DNA of 16,316 bases from an uncultured Hyphomicrobiales bacterium (GTDB lineage: Bacteria; Pseudomonadota; Alphaproteobacteria; Rhizobiales; Rhizobiaceae). Under the pieces are notes generated by a model. That model was given only the letters and a program-made list of their open reading frames with translations, had not been told where the DNA came from and made no database searches. Shown piece by piece: positions 1 through 7,371 of the stretch. A program made the translations under genes and the position numbers. Each line of letters begins with the position of its first letter. Position 1 is the stretch's first letter. Location of the stretch: positions 1 to 16,316 of the forward strand of contig CALUBX010000076.1 of assembly GCA_943914405.1 (NCBI GenBank), in the 5' to 3' direction.

Positions 1-267
1 AGCGGCCTCATGCCGGGGTAAGGGTGAAAGGGTGGGGTAAGAGCCCACCGCGCCTCTGGTAACAGCGGCGGCAGGGTAAACCCCACCGGGAGCAAGACCG
101 AATAGGGATGACGCGAGACCGCGCAAGCGGTCTCAGGCCTGTTTCCGGGCCAGTCGTCCGGGTGGGTTGCGCGAGGCGATGTGCAAACATCGTCCCAGAT
201 GAATGGCTGCCACGTTCCGGTGTTCGCATCGGGGCCATACAGAACCCGGCTTACAGGCCGACTGGCG
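1..267 (+). ncRNA. rnpB: RNase P RNA, bacterial class A, 3' part (5' end outside window)
   Basis: This is the catalytic RNA of ribonuclease P, which trims the 5' leader from precursor tRNAs. Seen in the sequence: the conserved run AAGGGTGAAAGGGTG (20-34), the GGTAAGAGCCCACCGC segment (35-50), GGTAAACCCCACC and GGAGCAAGACCGAATAGGG further on, a perfect 8-bp stem closed by a GCAA tetraloop (115-134), the AGATGAATGGCTGCC element near 198-212, and the universal 3' core ACAGAACCCGGCTTACAGG (239-257). These occur in the same order as in Escherichia coli rnpB. The tail GGCCGACTGGC (256-266) should be the 3' strand of helix P1, whose partner lies before position 1, so roughly the first third of the RNA is missing. 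The exact 3' end is estimated to within a few bases. An rnpB-mraZ neighbourhood is common in rhizobia. Confidence 0.94.
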
Positions 268-290
268 ACTTCCTTTCCGGTGAATCCGCA

Positions 291-319
291 CCCAATCTCA
301 ATCGAGGGTTGAGAATGGG
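291..319 (+). other. Hairpin downstream of rnpB
   Basis: CCCAATCTCAA (291-301) pairs with TTGAGAATGGG (309-319) with one A-A mismatch around a 7-nt loop. It begins about 24 nt after the estimated rnpB 3' end. It may help define the RNA's 3' end, but no T-tract follows, so it is not a classical intrinsic terminator. A rho-dependent end, or read-through into mraZ, remains possible. Confidence 0.4.
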
Positions 320-448
320 TGATCCCTTACATGGTGCCTTCTATATAAGCATGTGCGAAATAGATCGCAGTTGCGGGAGGTTAGCCAGCCTGCCGAGGCC
401 GGTTGAAGAGGAAGTTGGAGCCAGTTTCTCCGCATCCCGCGATAACCC

Positions 449-478
449 TTTGTTAAACTTAACAGCTTATAAATAAAT
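449..478. promoter_or_regulatory. AT-rich block with inverted repeat GTTAA-AC-TTAAC
   Basis: About 30 bp of strongly AT-rich sequence stands out in a GC-rich region. It contains the perfect inverted repeat GTTAA-AC-TTAAC (452-463) followed by a TTATAAATAAA run (467-477). It lies some 30 bp before the MraZ repeats. It could be an upstream promoter element or a protein-binding site. The spacing does not fit CtrA (TTAA-N7-TTAA), and I find no good -35 partner for TATAAA at 468-473. Confidence 0.3.
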
Positions 479-507
479 GAAGATCGGCAGCGGCTCGCGG
501 GGCCGTT

Positions 508-542
508 CCCATTGACGCCCATATGGTCCCATGGTATCCCAA
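508..542 (-). promoter_or_regulatory. MraZ box: four 10-bp-spaced TGGG repeats (probable mraZ operator)
   Basis: CCCAT, CCCAT, CCCAT and CCCAA begin at 508, 518, 528 and 538, so the period is exactly 10 bp with 5-bp spacers. Read on the minus strand these are TTGGG and three ATGGG elements. E. coli MraZ is known to bind direct TGGG repeats separated by 5-nt spacers upstream of its own gene, and related 10-bp-spaced repeats occur before mraZ in other bacteria. Here the array lies about 165 bp before mraZ and places every repeat on one face of the helix, as expected for a ring-shaped multimer. The inference is autoregulation of the whole cluster by MraZ. Confidence 0.82.
512..540 (+). promoter_or_regulatory. 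Candidate housekeeping promoter overlapping the MraZ box
   Basis: TTGACG (512-517) is a good -35 match; 17 bp later lies TATCCC (535-540), a weak -10. The rhizobial consensus CTTGAC-N17-CTATAT is matched well at -35 and poorly at -10. The hexamers fall between the first and second MraZ repeats and over the fourth, so bound MraZ would block polymerase. The implied start near 547 gives a leader of about 160 nt. This rests on sequence similarity only. Confidence 0.35.
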
Positions 543-705
543 AATCGCACTGCACAAGGGCGAATGGTCGCCCGGAAATCCCAGATTTTAGGCCGCTTGG
601 CCGGGCGGATTTGCGTCCATCCGGATGGCGAAGCTGCGTCTGGTGCGGGGCTTGCTGCCGGGGAAGTCTTCGGTGGGAATTGCAACGGGGCGGATGTTTG
701 GCGTG

Positions 706-1140
706 ATGAGCCGCTTCCTGTCGAATGCGACGAACAGGATCGATGCGAAGGGGCGGGTTTCCGTGCCTGCGGCATTCCGTTCGGCGCTTTCGGAGCGCGG
801 AGTTCAGGAGCTTTATTGTCTCCAGGACTTCATCTATCCGGCGATCAGCGTCGGTGGTCCGGATCTGCTCGATCGCTACGAGCGGCAGATCTTGTCCGTC
901 GATCCGTTTTCTCCGGAGGCAAACCGGATGTCGCTGCTGATCCACGGTGGCGGCGTCTTCATGAGGCTCGACGCGGAGGGCCGGCTGATGGTCACGGATT
1001 TCATTCGGGACTTCACCGGTATCGATTCGGAAGTCACCTTCGTCGGGCGCTCGGATCATTTTCAGCTTTGGCGGCCGCAGGCGTTTCACGAGGCGCAGGC
1101 GGCGGCGAGAGAGGGGCGCTGGAGTTCGCGTCCCGCCTAG
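706..1140 (+). CDS. mraZ: MraZ, transcriptional regulator of the dcw cluster
   Basis: A 144-aa DNA-binding protein that represses its own operon and can affect RsmH function in other bacteria. It has two AbrB/SpoVT-like half domains, each with the MraZ DxxxR motif: D13-R17 (DAKGR) and D89-R93 (DAEGR). The length is close to the usual 140-150 aa. I chose the ATG at 706 because homologues begin with MSRFLSN or similar. The GTG directly before it (703) is an alternative and has better spacing (9 nt) from the weak GGGGCGG at 687-693. The frame stays open upstream to 625, but that stretch lacks family similarity. The gene ends in TAG, 14 nt before rsmH. The four TGGG repeats at 508-542 are its likely operator. 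Confidence 0.95.
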   Translation: MSRFLSNATNRIDAKGRVSVPAAFRSALSERGVQELYCLQDFIYPAISVGGPDLLDRYERQILSVDPFSPEANRMSLLIHGGGVFMRLDAEGRLMVTDFIRDFTGIDSEVTFVGRSDHFQLWRPQAFHEAQAAAREGRWSSRPA

Positions 1141-1154
1141 CACAGGGGAGCGGG

Positions 1155-2180
1155 ATGGTGGCGGATTCAGGCGAGGCGACAACCGAGCCAGAAGGCGGAC
1201 CGGTTCGCCACATCCCGGTTCTCTTGGCGGAGGTCGTCGAGGCTCTTGAGCCGCGGCAGGGCAAGGTGATCCTTGATGGGACTTTCGGCGCTGGCGGCTA
1301 TAGCGCCGCCTTGCTCGATGCCGGCGCTGACGTCATCGCGCTCGACCGCGATCCGACAGCCATTGCCGGCGGGCAGGCTCTGGTCGGACGTTATGCGGGG
1401 CGCCTGTCTCTGATCCCTTCGCAGTTTTCGGATCTTGACCGCCATGCGCCGTCTGAGGGCCTTGATGGCGTGGTGCTCGATATCGGCGTTTCGTCCATGC
1501 AGATCGACGAGGCCGAGCGCGGTTTCTCCTTTCAGAGAAACGGACCGCTCGATATGCGCATGTCGCGGGATGGCGTCTCCGCGGCCGATGTAGTCAACAG
1601 AGCCAAGGTCTCAGACCTCATCCGCATTTTCGGCTTCCTCGGCGAGGAGAAGCACGCGGGCCGAATCGCCAGGGCGATCGAGAAGCGGCGCGCGTCCGAG
1701 CCGTTTTCAACTACGCGCGACCTCGCCAACCTGATCGAGAGCGTGAACCCCCGCAAAGCCAAGGACAAGATCCATCCGGCGACGCGAGTTTTCCAGGCAT
1801 TGCGCATCTTCGTCAACGACGAGCTCGGCGAGCTGGCGCAGGCGCTGTTTGCCGCCGAGCGCGCCTTGAAGCCCGGCGGGCGCCTCGTTGTCGTGACGTT
1901 CCACTCGCTGGAAGACCGGATCGTCAAGCAGTTCTTCGCCGACCGCTCCGGCAAGGTGTCCGGCTCGCGTCATCTGCCCATGGTGGAAGCGAAGCCGGCG
2001 ACCTTCGAAGCCCTCGGCCGGTCGGTGGTGCATGCGAGCGACGAAGAGGCGGAAATCAATCCGCGTGCGCGTTCAGCCAAGCTGCGCGCAGGGTTGCGCA
2101 CGCAAAGTGCGGCGCGGCCGGCGGATATGTCCATATTCGACCTGCCCGATCTCGCCAGCCTCGCCAAGATGGGAGCTTAA
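1155..2180 (+). CDS. rsmH: 16S rRNA m4C1402 N4-methyltransferase RsmH (MraW)
   Basis: RsmH uses S-adenosylmethionine to methylate N4 of C1402 in 16S rRNA, in the decoding centre of the 30S subunit. The 341-aa product starts with a poorly conserved tail, then HIPVLL (19-24) and the SAM-binding loop DGTFGAGGY (41-49). Further on come LDIGVSSMQID, FSFQRNGPLDMRM, HPATRVFQALRI and the near-C-terminal VVTFHSLEDRIVK, all in family order. It is somewhat longer than E. coli RsmH (313 aa), mainly at the ends. The start at 1155 is set by AGGGGAG (1144-1150) and by homology; the frame is open far upstream across mraZ, but that is a shadow. It lies 14 nt after mraZ and 3 nt before ftsL. Confidence 0.96.
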   Translation: MVADSGEATTEPEGGPVRHIPVLLAEVVEALEPRQGKVILDGTFGAGGYSAALLDAGADVIALDRDPTAIAGGQALVGRYAGRLSLIPSQFSDLDRHAPSEGLDGVVLDIGVSSMQIDEAERGFSFQRNGPLDMRMSRDGVSAADVVNRAKVSDLIRIFGFLGEEKHAGRIARAIEKRRASEPFSTTRDLANLIESVNPRKAKDKIHPATRVFQALRIFVNDELGELAQALFAAERALKPGGRLVVVTFHSLEDRIVKQFFADRSGKVSGSRHLPMVEAKPATFEALGRSVVHASDEEAEINPRARSAKLRAGLRTQSAARPADMSIFDLPDLASLAKMGA

Positions 2181-2183
2181 CCT

Positions 2184-2648
2184 ATGCTCAGAAGCTTCGA
2201 TCTCGTACTGATCGGCATCATGACCGCCACGGCCATGGTTACCTATTCCATCAAGCACAGGGCGGATCAGAAGCTCACGGAAGTGCGGAGGCTCGAATCG
2301 GAGATCAAGCTCGAGAAGGACACGATCGATCTCTTGAAGGCGGACTGGGCGCTCTTGACCCAGCCGAACCGGCTTCACCGCCTGATCAACGTCTACAATT
2401 CGGAGCTGAGCCTCGCCTCGACCGATCCGACTCAGCTCGCCATGCCCAAAGAGCTGCCGATGCTGAAGTCGCAGCTGCCGCAGCCGGAGACGACGATCGA
2501 GGACATCATCGCCGGCAAGGACAGTGAAGTCGCCGCCGCGCTGAAGGGCGTCGCCGCCGCCAAGGCCAAGCCTCCCGCCAAAGTGCCGGTTCCCGCGCCG
2601 CGCCGCTCAACCTTCGATGCCAATTCAACCGGTTCGGTGAAACGCTGA
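2184..2648 (+). CDS. ftsL: Cell division protein FtsL (alphaproteobacterial type)
   Basis: FtsL is a bitopic membrane protein that joins FtsB and FtsQ and activates FtsW-FtsI at the septum. The 154-aa product shows the expected layout: a transmembrane helix at about residues 5-22, then a charged heptad-like stretch at about 27-60 that should form the coiled coil and includes LKADWALLTQPNRL. From about residue 100 it has a low-complexity tail rich in Ala, Lys and Pro. Primary sequence is weakly conserved in this family, so the call rests on topology, size and position between rsmH and ftsI. The tail makes it longer than E. coli FtsL (121 aa). GGGAG (2171-2175) sits 8 nt before the ATG. The stop overlaps the ftsI start by one base (TGATG). 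Confidence 0.88.
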   Translation: MLRSFDLVLIGIMTATAMVTYSIKHRADQKLTEVRRLESEIKLEKDTIDLLKADWALLTQPNRLHRLINVYNSELSLASTDPTQLAMPKELPMLKSQLPQPETTIEDIIAGKDSEVAAALKGVAAAKAKPPAKVPVPAPRRSTFDANSTGSVKR

Positions 2649-4396
2649 TGTCTTTTCTCTCCCGAGTCATGATTCTGAAGAGCAAGGCGCATTTTTCGGC
2701 AGGCGGGAAAGGTCGCCCCGCGGAGCATGCTGCGCGGTTCGAAGGAAGCCGCAAGCGCAAGGCGGCCCAGGCGAAGAACCGGGTCGGCCTTCTGATCGCG
2801 GGGTTTGCGGTCTTCTACTGCGTCATCGGCGGACGGCTTGCCCAATATGGCATGGCACATCCCGAAACCACCTCCAGCATCCTGCCGGCGGACCGGCTCC
2901 TGGCATCGCGCCCCGACATCGTGGATCGGAACGGAGAGGTTCTGGCAACCGACATCCGAACGGTGTCGCTGTTTGCAGAGCCGCACAAGATCGTCGATAC
3001 GGATGAGGTGATCGAGAAACTGTCGACGGTGCTGCCCGATCTCGATGCCAAGTCGATCTATGCCAAGCTGAAATCGGATTCACACTTCCAGTGGCTCAAG
3101 CGCCAGCTGACGCCGAAGCAGCAGGGCCAGATCCTGGCGCTCGGTATTCCCGGGATCGGGTTCCGCCCTGAAAAGCGCCGCTTCTACCCGGGCGGATCCA
3201 CGGCGTCGCACATCGTCGGCTATGTCAATATCGACAACCGCGGCGTCTCCGGCATGGAACGCTATATCGACACCCAAGGTCTGGCGGATCTCGCTTCGGT
3301 CGGCATGACGTCGGATCAGCCACTGGAGCCGGTCAAGCTGTCGATTGATCTGCGTGTCCAGGCGATCGTCCACGAGGTGGTTGTCGAATCGCTGAAGAAA
3401 TACCAGTCGATCGCCGGCGGTGCCGTGGTGATCGACGTTCACACCGGCGAAATCCTCGGCATGGCCTCCGCGCCGGATTTCGATCCCAATGATCCGAATG
3501 CGCCGGGTGCCGAGCAGGGCTGGATGAACCGCATGTCGAACGGCACGTTCGAGATGGGATCCACCTTCAAGTCCTTCACCATCGCCATGGGCCTGGACTC
3601 GGGCAAGATGAACTTGCAGAGCACCTTCGACGCTCGATTCCCGATCCGTATCGGTGGCTTTACCATCAAGGATTTCCATGGAAAGGGCCGCGTCCTGAGC
3701 GTGCCCGAAATCTTCCAGTATTCGTCCAATATCGGAACGGCAAAGATCGCCGACATGGTCGGCATCGACAACCACAAGGACTTCCTGACAAAGCTCGGTC
3801 TTTTGACCCGCATGAAGACGGAACTGCCGGAAGTGGCCATGCCCAGCCAGCCGCGCGAGTGGAAGAAGATCAACTCGGTCACCATCTCTTTCGGCCACGG
3901 TGTTTCGACGACGCCGCTGCAGACGGCGGTCGCCGGCACGGCATTGGTCAACGGCGGCAAATACATCCCGCCGACATTCCTGCCGCGTAGCCGGCAAGAC
4001 GCCGACGCGATCGCGGTCCAGGTGTTGAAGCCTTCCACGAGCAAGGATATGCGCTTCCTCTTCGATTGGAACGGCATCAACGGATCCGGTCGCAACGCGC
4101 GCGTGGCCGGGTTCGATGTGGGCGGAAAGACCGGCACGGCCGACAAGGTCGTCAACGGTCGCTACGCCCATGACAAGAACTTCAACGCCTTTCTTGCTGC
4201 GTTCCCCATGGACGATCCGCAATATGTCGTGCTGAGCTTCAGCGACGAACCGAAGACGGACAAGGGTAATGGCGCGGCGCTTGCAGCCATGTCGGCGGCG
4301 CCCATGGTCAAGGAAATCATCAGTCGAGCGGCGCCCATTCTTGGTGTAAAGCCGAAATTCGGCAATGACGGTTCTGCCCTGCTCGTGTCTTATTGA
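2648..4396 (+). CDS. ftsI: Peptidoglycan D,D-transpeptidase FtsI (PBP3, class B)
   Basis: This septal transpeptidase cross-links peptidoglycan strands made by FtsW and is a beta-lactam target. The 582-aa protein (E. coli 588) begins with a basic cytoplasmic stretch (about 30-45, RKRKAAQAKNR) and one transmembrane helix (about 46-64). The PBP dimer domain starts near RPDIVDRNG (88-96). The transpeptidase domain has all three active-site motifs: the acylated serine in STFK (S305-K308), SSN (359-361) and KTG (494-496). The start overlaps the ftsL stop by one base, so translation is probably coupled; the only ribosome site is a weak GGTGA at 2636-2640. A 55-nt gap separates it from murE. Confidence 0.97.
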   Translation: MSFLSRVMILKSKAHFSAGGKGRPAEHAARFEGSRKRKAAQAKNRVGLLIAGFAVFYCVIGGRLAQYGMAHPETTSSILPADRLLASRPDIVDRNGEVLATDIRTVSLFAEPHKIVDTDEVIEKLSTVLPDLDAKSIYAKLKSDSHFQWLKRQLTPKQQGQILALGIPGIGFRPEKRRFYPGGSTASHIVGYVNIDNRGVSGMERYIDTQGLADLASVGMTSDQPLEPVKLSIDLRVQAIVHEVVVESLKKYQSIAGGAVVIDVHTGEILGMASAPDFDPNDPNAPGAEQGWMNRMSNGTFEMGSTFKSFTIAMGLDSGKMNLQSTFDARFPIRIGGFTIKDFHGKGRVLSVPEIFQYSSNIGTAKIADMVGIDNHKDFLTKLGLLTRMKTELPEVAMPSQPREWKKINSVTISFGHGVSTTPLQTAVAGTALVNGGKYIPPTFLPRSRQDADAIAVQVLKPSTSKDMRFLFDWNGINGSGRNARVAGFDVGGKTGTADKVVNGRYAHDKNFNAFLAAFPMDDPQYVVLSFSDEPKTDKGNGAALAAMSAAPMVKEIISRAAPILGVKPKFGNDGSALLVSY

Positions 4397-4451
4397 GCCG
4401 CGACAAGCGGCGGACGATTCGACGTATCCGCAGGACATGGAAGGGCATTCA

Positions 4452-5912
4452 ATGAAGTTGCGCGATCTGGCGGGCCATGACTATCCGGAACTGGCGGACC
4501 TTCTCGATGGGCCGGCGGGCGAGCTCGACGTGAACGGCGTGTCCTCCGACAGCCGCAAGATTACGCCTGGTATGCTATTCGTTGCCGTGGCCGGTTCCAA
4601 GGCTGACGGTTCCTCATTTGTGGGCGACGCGGCTGCCCGCGGCGCGGTCGCGGCGGTCGCTGCTCATCCGGCAGATGCGGGCATTCCCGTGCTGGTGGTG
4701 CCCGATCCCCGCCGGCTGCTGGCATTGGCGGCGGCACGCTTCTACGGCCGGCAACCGGAGACCATGGTGGCCGTGACCGGGACCGCTGGCAAGACCTCGG
4801 TCGCCTCCTTCACCCGGCAGATCTGGGCTCATGCCGGATTGGCCGCAGCACAGATCGGGACCACCGGCGTCATCTCGCCAACCCGCAACGATTATGGTTC
4901 TCTCACGACGCCCGACCCGGTCGACCTGCAGAAGCTGCTTTCCGCGCTCGCGGACGAGGGCGTGACCCATGCCGCCATGGAGGCCTCCAGCCACGGCCTC
5001 GATCAGAGCCGCCTCGATGGCGTGCGCCTGTCGGCTGCCGGCTTCACCAATCTCGGCCGCGACCACATGGATTATCATCCGACCGTCGAGAGCTATATGG
5101 CGGCGAAAATGCGCCTGTTCGACACGCTGATGCCGAAGGGCGGTCCCGCCGTCATATTCGCTGATGACGAGTGGTCTGAAGAGGCCATTCGGGTTGCCAC
5201 CGCGGCCGGCCTCGATGTCCGCACCGTCGGACGCAAGGGCGATTATCTTTGCCTCAAGCGCGTCGAGCATTTCCGGCATAAGCAGACGGCCGAAGTGCAT
5301 GTGGGCGGTGAGATCTTCGAGGTGGACATCCCGCTTGCCGGCGATTTCCAGGTCGCCAATGCGCTCGTCGCTGGTGGGCTCGCGATGTCCACGGGCGTAT
5401 CCGCCGCGGTCGCCATGTCGGCGCTTGAAAAGCTGACGGGCGCGGCGGGCAGGCTTGAACTCGTCGGACAGACGAGGGACGGGGCGCTCGCCTATGTGGA
5501 TTACGCCCACAAGCCCGATGCGCTTCAGAACGTGCTCAATTCCGTCCGGCCCTTCACCACCGGCCGTGTGATCGTCGTGTTCGGATGCGGCGGTGACCGT
5601 GACAAGGGCAAGCGGCCGATCATGGGCGATGTGGCGACACGCCTTGCTGACGTGGTGATCGTAACGGACGACAACCCACGCTCGGAAGTGCCCGAAGTCA
5701 TTCGTTCGGAGATCATGGCGGCTGCGCCGGGGGCTATCGAGATCGGCGACCGCGCCGCGGCGATCCGCGAAGCGGTCGCAATGTTGCATTCGGGCGACAC
5801 GCTGATCGTCGCGGGCAAGGGCCACGAGGAGGGCCAGACGATCGGAACGAAGGTTCTGCCGTTCTCCGATCATGTGGAAGTCCGCAAGGCGCTGGAGGAG
5901 TTGACGTCATGA
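4452..5912 (+). CDS. murE: UDP-MurNAc-L-Ala-D-Glu:meso-diaminopimelate ligase MurE
   Basis: MurE adds the third residue to the stem peptide in the cytoplasm, using ATP. The 486-aa product has the Mur ligase N-terminal domain, the ATP loop TGTAGKTS (109-116), the probable carbamylated lysine K219 in YMAAK, and the C-terminal GCGGDRDKGKRP. DNPR (407-410) is the motif that selects meso-diaminopimelate over lysine, so the wall is of the DAP type. The P-loop has Ala112 where many Mur ligases have Asn. The start at 4452 is supported by GGAAGGG (4439-4445) six bases upstream; the open frame from 4365 overlaps ftsI and is not used. Its stop overlaps murF by four bases (ATGA). Confidence 0.97.
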   Translation: MKLRDLAGHDYPELADLLDGPAGELDVNGVSSDSRKITPGMLFVAVAGSKADGSSFVGDAAARGAVAAVAAHPADAGIPVLVVPDPRRLLALAAARFYGRQPETMVAVTGTAGKTSVASFTRQIWAHAGLAAAQIGTTGVISPTRNDYGSLTTPDPVDLQKLLSALADEGVTHAAMEASSHGLDQSRLDGVRLSAAGFTNLGRDHMDYHPTVESYMAAKMRLFDTLMPKGGPAVIFADDEWSEEAIRVATAAGLDVRTVGRKGDYLCLKRVEHFRHKQTAEVHVGGEIFEVDIPLAGDFQVANALVAGGLAMSTGVSAAVAMSALEKLTGAAGRLELVGQTRDGALAYVDYAHKPDALQNVLNSVRPFTTGRVIVVFGCGGDRDKGKRPIMGDVATRLADVVIVTDDNPRSEVPEVIRSEIMAAAPGAIEIGDRAAAIREAVAMLHSGDTLIVAGKGHEEGQTIGTKVLPFSDHVEVRKALEELTS

Positions 5913-7342
5913 GCTGGCTTTGGACCTCTGGTGAAATGATCGCTGCCACCGGCGGCCGGCCGATCGGCACGTTGCCCGAAGGCATTACCGGAATTTCGAT
6001 CGACAGCAGGTCTGTGGGACCCGGCGAAGCCTTCTTTGCCATCAAGGGCGACCGGGTGGACGGGCACGATTATGCCAGCCTCGCGGTTGCCGGCGGCGCG
6101 TCACTGATCGTCGTCAGCGAAGCCAAGCTTCCGGCGCTCGGGCGCCTGACCATCCCGATGATCGTGGTCGAAGACGTTCTGGCCGCACTTGGCAAGCTGG
6201 CGGTCGCATCGCGGGAGCGCAGCCGCGCACGCATCGTCGCGGTCACAGGATCGGTCGGCAAGACGACGACTAAGGAAATGTTGCGTCAGGCACTCGCTCC
6301 CTCGGGCAAGGTCCATGCGGCGGTCGCCTCCTTCAACAATCACTGGGGCGTGCCGCTGACACTGGCGCGGATGCCGGCCGATACCGCCTTCGGGGTGTTC
6401 GAGATCGGCATGAATCACCCAGGCGAGATACGCCCCCTTGTGAAGATGGTACGCCCCCACGTCGCGATCATCACCACCATTGCGGCAGCGCATCTTGGGC
6501 ATTTCAAGGATATCGAGGAGATCGCCGCCGCCAAGGCCGAGATCTTCGAAGGGCTTGAGCAGGGCGGGACCGCGATCCTCAACCGCGACAACAAGCAGTT
6601 CGACTTCCTCGAACATCGCGCTCAAGAGGTCGGCGTGTCGCATATCTGCACGTTCGGACAACATGCCAAGGCGGATTTCCGCCTCGCCGATTTCGATGGC
6701 GGCGCCGAAGGCTCGACCATCTGGGCCGTTCTCAATGGTGAAACTGTCGAAGTCCATATCGGCGCGCCGGGTCGCCACATTGCCGAAAATGCCATGGCCG
6801 TTCTCGGCGCCGCACTTCTGGTCGGGGCCGATATGGCAGAAGCTGGTGGGGCGCTCGCCGGCATCCGCGCCGTCAAGGGCCGCGGCGAACGGCATCGTCT
6901 CAGCATCGGCGAAGGGTACCTGACCCTGATCGACGAAAGCTACAATGCCAATCCGGCATCCATGCGGGCGGCAATAGCCCTTCTGGCGGCAACCGGACCC
7001 GAACTGACGGGGCGGAGAATCGCCGTGCTCGGCGACATGCTTGAAATGGGCGCGTTCTCCCAGCAGGTCCATGAGGAACTGGCGGGGCCGCTGCTCGCAG
7101 CAGGCATTGAACATGTCTGGCTCGCCGGGTCTGAGATGGCGGCGCTGCGCGACGCCCTGCCGGAGAGCGTCCAGGTGGCCTATTTCGAACAGACCGCCGA
7201 TCTTGCAGAGCATGTGGTTCGCTCGGTGATACCCGGCGACGTGCTGATGGTGAAATCCTCCCTCGGGCTCGGCTTCGGCAAGATCGTATCCGCGCTTATT
7301 GACAACTACCCGCCGTTTGCCGACACGGAGCACCAATCGTGA
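5909..7342 (+). CDS. murF: UDP-MurNAc-tripeptide:D-Ala-D-Ala ligase MurF
   Basis: MurF completes the UDP-MurNAc pentapeptide by adding D-Ala-D-Ala with ATP. The 477-aa protein shows the N-terminal substrate domain (SIDSRSVGPGEAFFAIKG), the P-loop TGSVGKTTTKEM (from residue 113, K118), FNNHWGVPLT, the metal- and substrate-contact region EIGMNHPGEI, and the MurF-typical SYNANP (344-349) followed by the C-terminal domain (VLGDMLEMG). GGAGGAG (5894-5900) inside the end of murE sits 8 nt before the ATG, and the two genes share ATGA, so they are probably coupled. The N-domain resembles that of MurE, as expected for paralogous ligases. A 29-nt gap precedes mraY. Confidence 0.97.
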   Translation: MSWLWTSGEMIAATGGRPIGTLPEGITGISIDSRSVGPGEAFFAIKGDRVDGHDYASLAVAGGASLIVVSEAKLPALGRLTIPMIVVEDVLAALGKLAVASRERSRARIVAVTGSVGKTTTKEMLRQALAPSGKVHAAVASFNNHWGVPLTLARMPADTAFGVFEIGMNHPGEIRPLVKMVRPHVAIITTIAAAHLGHFKDIEEIAAAKAEIFEGLEQGGTAILNRDNKQFDFLEHRAQEVGVSHICTFGQHAKADFRLADFDGGAEGSTIWAVLNGETVEVHIGAPGRHIAENAMAVLGAALLVGADMAEAGGALAGIRAVKGRGERHRLSIGEGYLTLIDESYNANPASMRAAIALLAATGPELTGRRIAVLGDMLEMGAFSQQVHEELAGPLLAAGIEHVWLAGSEMAALRDALPESVQVAYFEQTADLAEHVVRSVIPGDVLMVKSSLGLGFGKIVSALIDNYPPFADTEHQS

Positions 7343-7371
7343 ATTCCAATGCGGCTTGAGAAAGGGCTTTC

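Larger units (their letters stand above)
268..705. other. Non-coding spacer between rnpB and mraZ
   Basis: This 438-bp stretch has no convincing protein gene. Short open frames are present, but none has a recognisable product or a good ribosome binding site. It holds, in order: an 11-bp hairpin with one mismatch (291-319), an isolated CTATAT hexamer (341-346) without a matching -35, an AT-rich block with an inverted repeat (449-478), the four-repeat MraZ box (508-542) with an overlapping candidate promoter, and a leader of about 160 nt that contains GGCC-gctt-GGCC (591-602) and the perfect 12-bp palindrome CCATCCGGATGG (617-628). Confidence 0.7.

Noticed and set aside
282..286. GAATC as a CcrM methylation switch before mraZ
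   Set aside because: A single GANTC site is expected by chance and lies far from the candidate promoter.
452..463. CtrA binding site
   Set aside because: The two TTAA units are 2 bp apart, not the 7 bp of the CtrA consensus.
571..585. CCCGG and CCCAG as fifth and sixth MraZ repeats
   Set aside because: They are 9 bp apart and out of phase with the 10-bp ladder at 508-542.
531..1154. 208-codon upstream extension of the rsmH frame
   Set aside because: It overlaps all of mraZ in another frame. Homology and the ribosome site AGGGGAG place the rsmH start at 1155.
3080..4438. 452-codon minus-strand frame opposite ftsI
   Set aside because: Composition is that of an antisense shadow; no motif, and ftsI is complete on the plus strand.
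4614..5873. 419-codon minus-strand frame opposite murE
   Set aside because: Shadow of murE; no family similarity.
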